Positions 61,601 through 64,000 of a DNA stretch of 64,000 nucleotides are shown here, in pieces. The DNA lies in assembly GCA_914767715.1 (NCBI GenBank), contig OU612066.1:33392283-33456282 (forward strand), given 5' to 3'. Position 1 is the first letter of the stretch, and each line of letters opens with the position of its first letter. The notes below the pieces were generated by a model. The model ran no database searches, was not told the DNA's origin, and saw only the letters and a list, made by a program, of their open reading frames with translations. The position numbers were made by a program, and so were the translations under genes. The DNA is from Membranipora membranacea (Eukaryota; Bryozoa; Gymnolaemata; Cheilostomatida; Membraniporidae).

Positions 61601-64000
61601 AGTCCTTCTCTGGTAAACTAGCCTCAGTCTGTAAAGTGTAACCAATCTGCTAATCTCCCATGCTGACCTATGTGAATGGTGCCTCAGGCTAACCAATGGA
61701 TAGATGGCCTCAGGCTAACCAATAGGTGGGGGTCTAAAACTTGATTGGCCTCAGGACCAAATCCGATTTGATGTTACTCGCCATAATCGCCTAAGAATAA
61801 TTGTTTTGTCATCCAAAGCTATACTTCATGATCTGAACACGGACACAACAAAGTTTATGCTGTTGAAATTGATTAGCTTGAAGAATAATTTCAAGTTTAA
61901 TTTAGTAGCACTTATGATGCCTGTTCCCTAGAATGCGTTATCAACTCACAACATTATGTAGATTGATAAGAGTGGGAAGATCGAGCGCTATGAATTCTTG
62001 GACACCTGGTTGTTCCGTTTTTCTGGCTGGGAGCAAGGCCAGCGTATTCACCATTGGTGAGATGTAATTAGTCAGAGAATTAGAAGAGGGGATTTCCTGT
62101 GGCAATAAAGTGAAGATAAATTATTCATTGTATACAATCTACTTGGCAGCAGAATTTTCCTCTTATTGTCCCCTTAAATATTAAAGGGCCGATACTCCAA
62201 CAACTAATTGATATCACATCCATCACTTTTGGCCCAACCAAGTACAAAGCCATTCATCAAACATTTTCATGGCAAATTATTCTAATGAATATCATAATGC
62301 ACTATTTCCTATGATTGTTCATTGACACAAACTATCTGCACCTAATTTTCTGAAACTGTCTTCAAACATTGTAACGCAAAAAGAAAGGGAAGCACAAAAA
62401 AAGGAATATAGTAGTTATTTGATTTCGATACCCCATGAAGCCAGCAATGGACATGGGTTAAATCTGACACCATTTCTATCTTTTGTGTGGCAATATTTCA
62501 TCTATGTGCCACACTTAGCCAGGCTATCCCACAATGTTAGTACAGTGTATACTGGACTGGAAGTGACAGGATGTCTACATGCCATCATGCTGTCAGTCTA
62601 CCAGAACAAGATCTATGGTGTAAGTTTGAAAACCATGTGCGCAGACTAGCAAAGGTTTATTGGGCCAGTACAAAGCTGCAGGTTACAAAGGCATCTGTAG
62701 AAATCCTCGATACCGGAGTTGGTAAAAAGCTGTAGGCACAGGGGATCATGGATAGCACTGCTGATTATGTCTATCGCTGTCTAACAAGAGGTTGGAAGTT
62801 GTGTGTACCTCTTCCAGGGTGCCCCAAACTCTCTGTTTGCACAACTTGACAAGCACTTTTTAAACAATTGGTAGTCAGATAGATAGATATAATTACCCTA
62901 GTCAGATCAAAACTAATGAGAGGTAGCTGAGCTTTCATAGCCTTCAGTATACCAGTGTCCTCTTTCTCACATGCACTAAAATAAATACAAAATCGGTGGT
63001 AATATCTGCAGATAGAATAGAATAGGAGTATATTATGAGTAGGAGGTAGCTCAGTTGGTTAGAACGCCGTCCCTTCAGCATGCAAATGTTGAAGGTCGTG
63101 GGTTCGAATCCCACTGAAGTCTACTGACTGCTGGGGTTTGGTTGGACCCCCAGGTGTGCTCCGACCTGCCTGCAAACTGAGAGCAAATGGGCGCAGATAT
63201 TGCAGCCTGACCCCTAAGGCAACTAGTATTTCGCCGCCCATGCTTCGGGATGTGGCGTGTGATATGTCATCTGATTTTTTTAATCAACCGATACATCTGC
63301 CATGGACTAGATAAAATGTAATATAATTTCGTTGATCCCAACCAATCAGAGAGTCAAATTCATTATATATGTTATGTCAAAGATTTGTAAGGCAATAATA
63401 TGAGAGATATTCCTCCATATAAGATAGGTATACCTCCAGCGGTCAGTCACAGCAGGGAGGGCGGATGGTCCCAAACTCCCTGGTCACAGTGGATTTCTAC
63501 CCATGCTCTTCTGATAAGGGAGTTGTCTCATCATTTGACAAGAGAAGAAAACTATGTACTAATTTTTACCTTAAAGTGTCTTTCAGATTGGTCACATTGA
63601 GAGGCTGGCCTTTAATATTAAAGGTCTGATTGAGAGCAGGTGCTCCATGAATTACTTTATCGAAAATCTCCCTAGACTGTACCGACTCAGCGAGTACGGT
63701 GGCAAACGATCCTCCAATCAGAGACAGAGGTGCCATAAACGTCAGCGGAACCATCAATATAATGTTTATTAGTGATATTCTATAATGATAAATGATTATA
63801 ATATTAATCGCAAGAAAAAAAACATGAAAAGCAGTTATTTTTAGGTTATATGAATTACAGTAGGAGCTTCATATGCGATATAAAGAGGTGCGCTATTTTC
63901 ACTGTAATTTCCCCATTCTGAATAATTAATGTTTTTTAACTTTAACTCACTGGAAAATGATGTCTGCTGAGTGAGTGGTCAGTTTTGGTCTTATGTACGT
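58650..64000 (-). CDS. Prominin-like membrane protein, C-terminal part (5' end outside window)
   Basis: Ten exons on the minus strand: 64000-63951 (partial at the window edge), 63779-63570, 62975-62897, 62096-61950, 61628-61141, 60857-60705, 60560-60517, 60170-59946, 59511-59305, 58993-58650; phases close, giving 648 residues to TAG. Order of features matches prominins (pentaspan glycoproteins of membrane protrusions): a hydrophobic segment INIILMVPLTFMAPLSLIGG, then a large extracellular loop with SREIFDKVIHG, a conserved-position Cys in SACEKEDTG, long coiled-coil-prone helices (exon 61628), a C-terminal loop Cys in LSNLGKCGHLAYMYK, and a last membrane helix NVIWVSLIAFSVSLGLAGL. The Cys usually found just after IGG in vertebrate prominins is absent (ATVLAESV). 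After the last helix the tail continues about 290 residues: basic (RLTRKKRSSEQ), then a Cys cluster (KDCCPSTC), then a Ser-rich acidic end. Vertebrate prominin tails are about 50-60 residues. Assignment rests on architecture and weak similarity. Confidence 0.75.
63037..63285 (+). mobile_element. tRNA-headed SINE in a prominin-like intron
   Basis: The head carries pol III box A (TAGCTCAGTTGG, 63047-63058) and box B (GGTTCGAATCC), as in tRNA-derived SINEs. It continues into an unrelated body of about 160 bp with a TGGGGTTTGGTTGGACCCCC hairpin and CGCCGCCCATGCTTCGGGATG, ending in a T-run. The tRNA-like anticodon region (CTTCAGCATGCAAATGTTGAAG) is not a normal arm, so it is not a tRNA gene. It is opposite in orientation to the host gene. 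Family not identified. Confidence 0.75.

Noticed and set aside
63037-63110. Possible tRNA gene
   Set aside because: Boxes A and B are good but the anticodon arm is not a normal five-pair, seven-base loop and the sequence continues into a SINE body.

Overview
The window is nuclear DNA of an animal. It is AT-rich, has GT-AG introns of roughly 0.2-3 kb, contains metazoan gene families (cadherin, prominin-like, KIAA0513-like, DDX20/Gemin3, chymotrypsin-fold protease), eukaryotic tRNA genes, a tRNA-headed SINE and minisatellites. A marine invertebrate, possibly a lophotrochozoan, fits, but the sequence alone does not settle the phylum.

Layout: (1) 26-10699, plus strand: the last 22 coding exons of a very large non-classical cadherin, with two antisense tRNA-Cys genes in one intron. 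(2) 14564-20098, minus strand: a complete seven-exon KIAA0513-like gene, convergent with the cadherin. A 104-bp gap separates its ATG from a possible small plus-strand first exon at 20203, suggesting a shared promoter. (3) 20342-31457: a gene-poor stretch with a long hairpin and a duplicated repeat pair. (4) 31738-33273, plus: a complete four-exon soluble cytochrome b5-domain protein. (5) 36940-49125, plus: a complete nine-exon DDX20 (Gemin3) helicase. Its introns 2-4 have accumulated seven tRNA-Ile sequences in a repeated unit, two adjacent palindromes and several minisatellites. (6) 50089-56640, minus: a complete nine-exon secreted serine protease with two beta-defensin-like cysteine domains in front of the protease domain. 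(7) 58650-64000, minus: the last ten coding exons of a prominin-like membrane protein with a very long cytoplasmic tail; it runs off the right edge.

All multi-exon models were built by hand from splice sites. In each model the intron phases close exactly through to the stop codon, which is the main internal support. The genes share no obvious pathway; this is ordinary metazoan gene order with repeat-rich introns. The most unusual items are the defensin-like/protease fusion, the DDX20 exon-5 splice acceptor copied into a minisatellite, the tRNA-Ile repeat family, and palindromes with almost no spacer.
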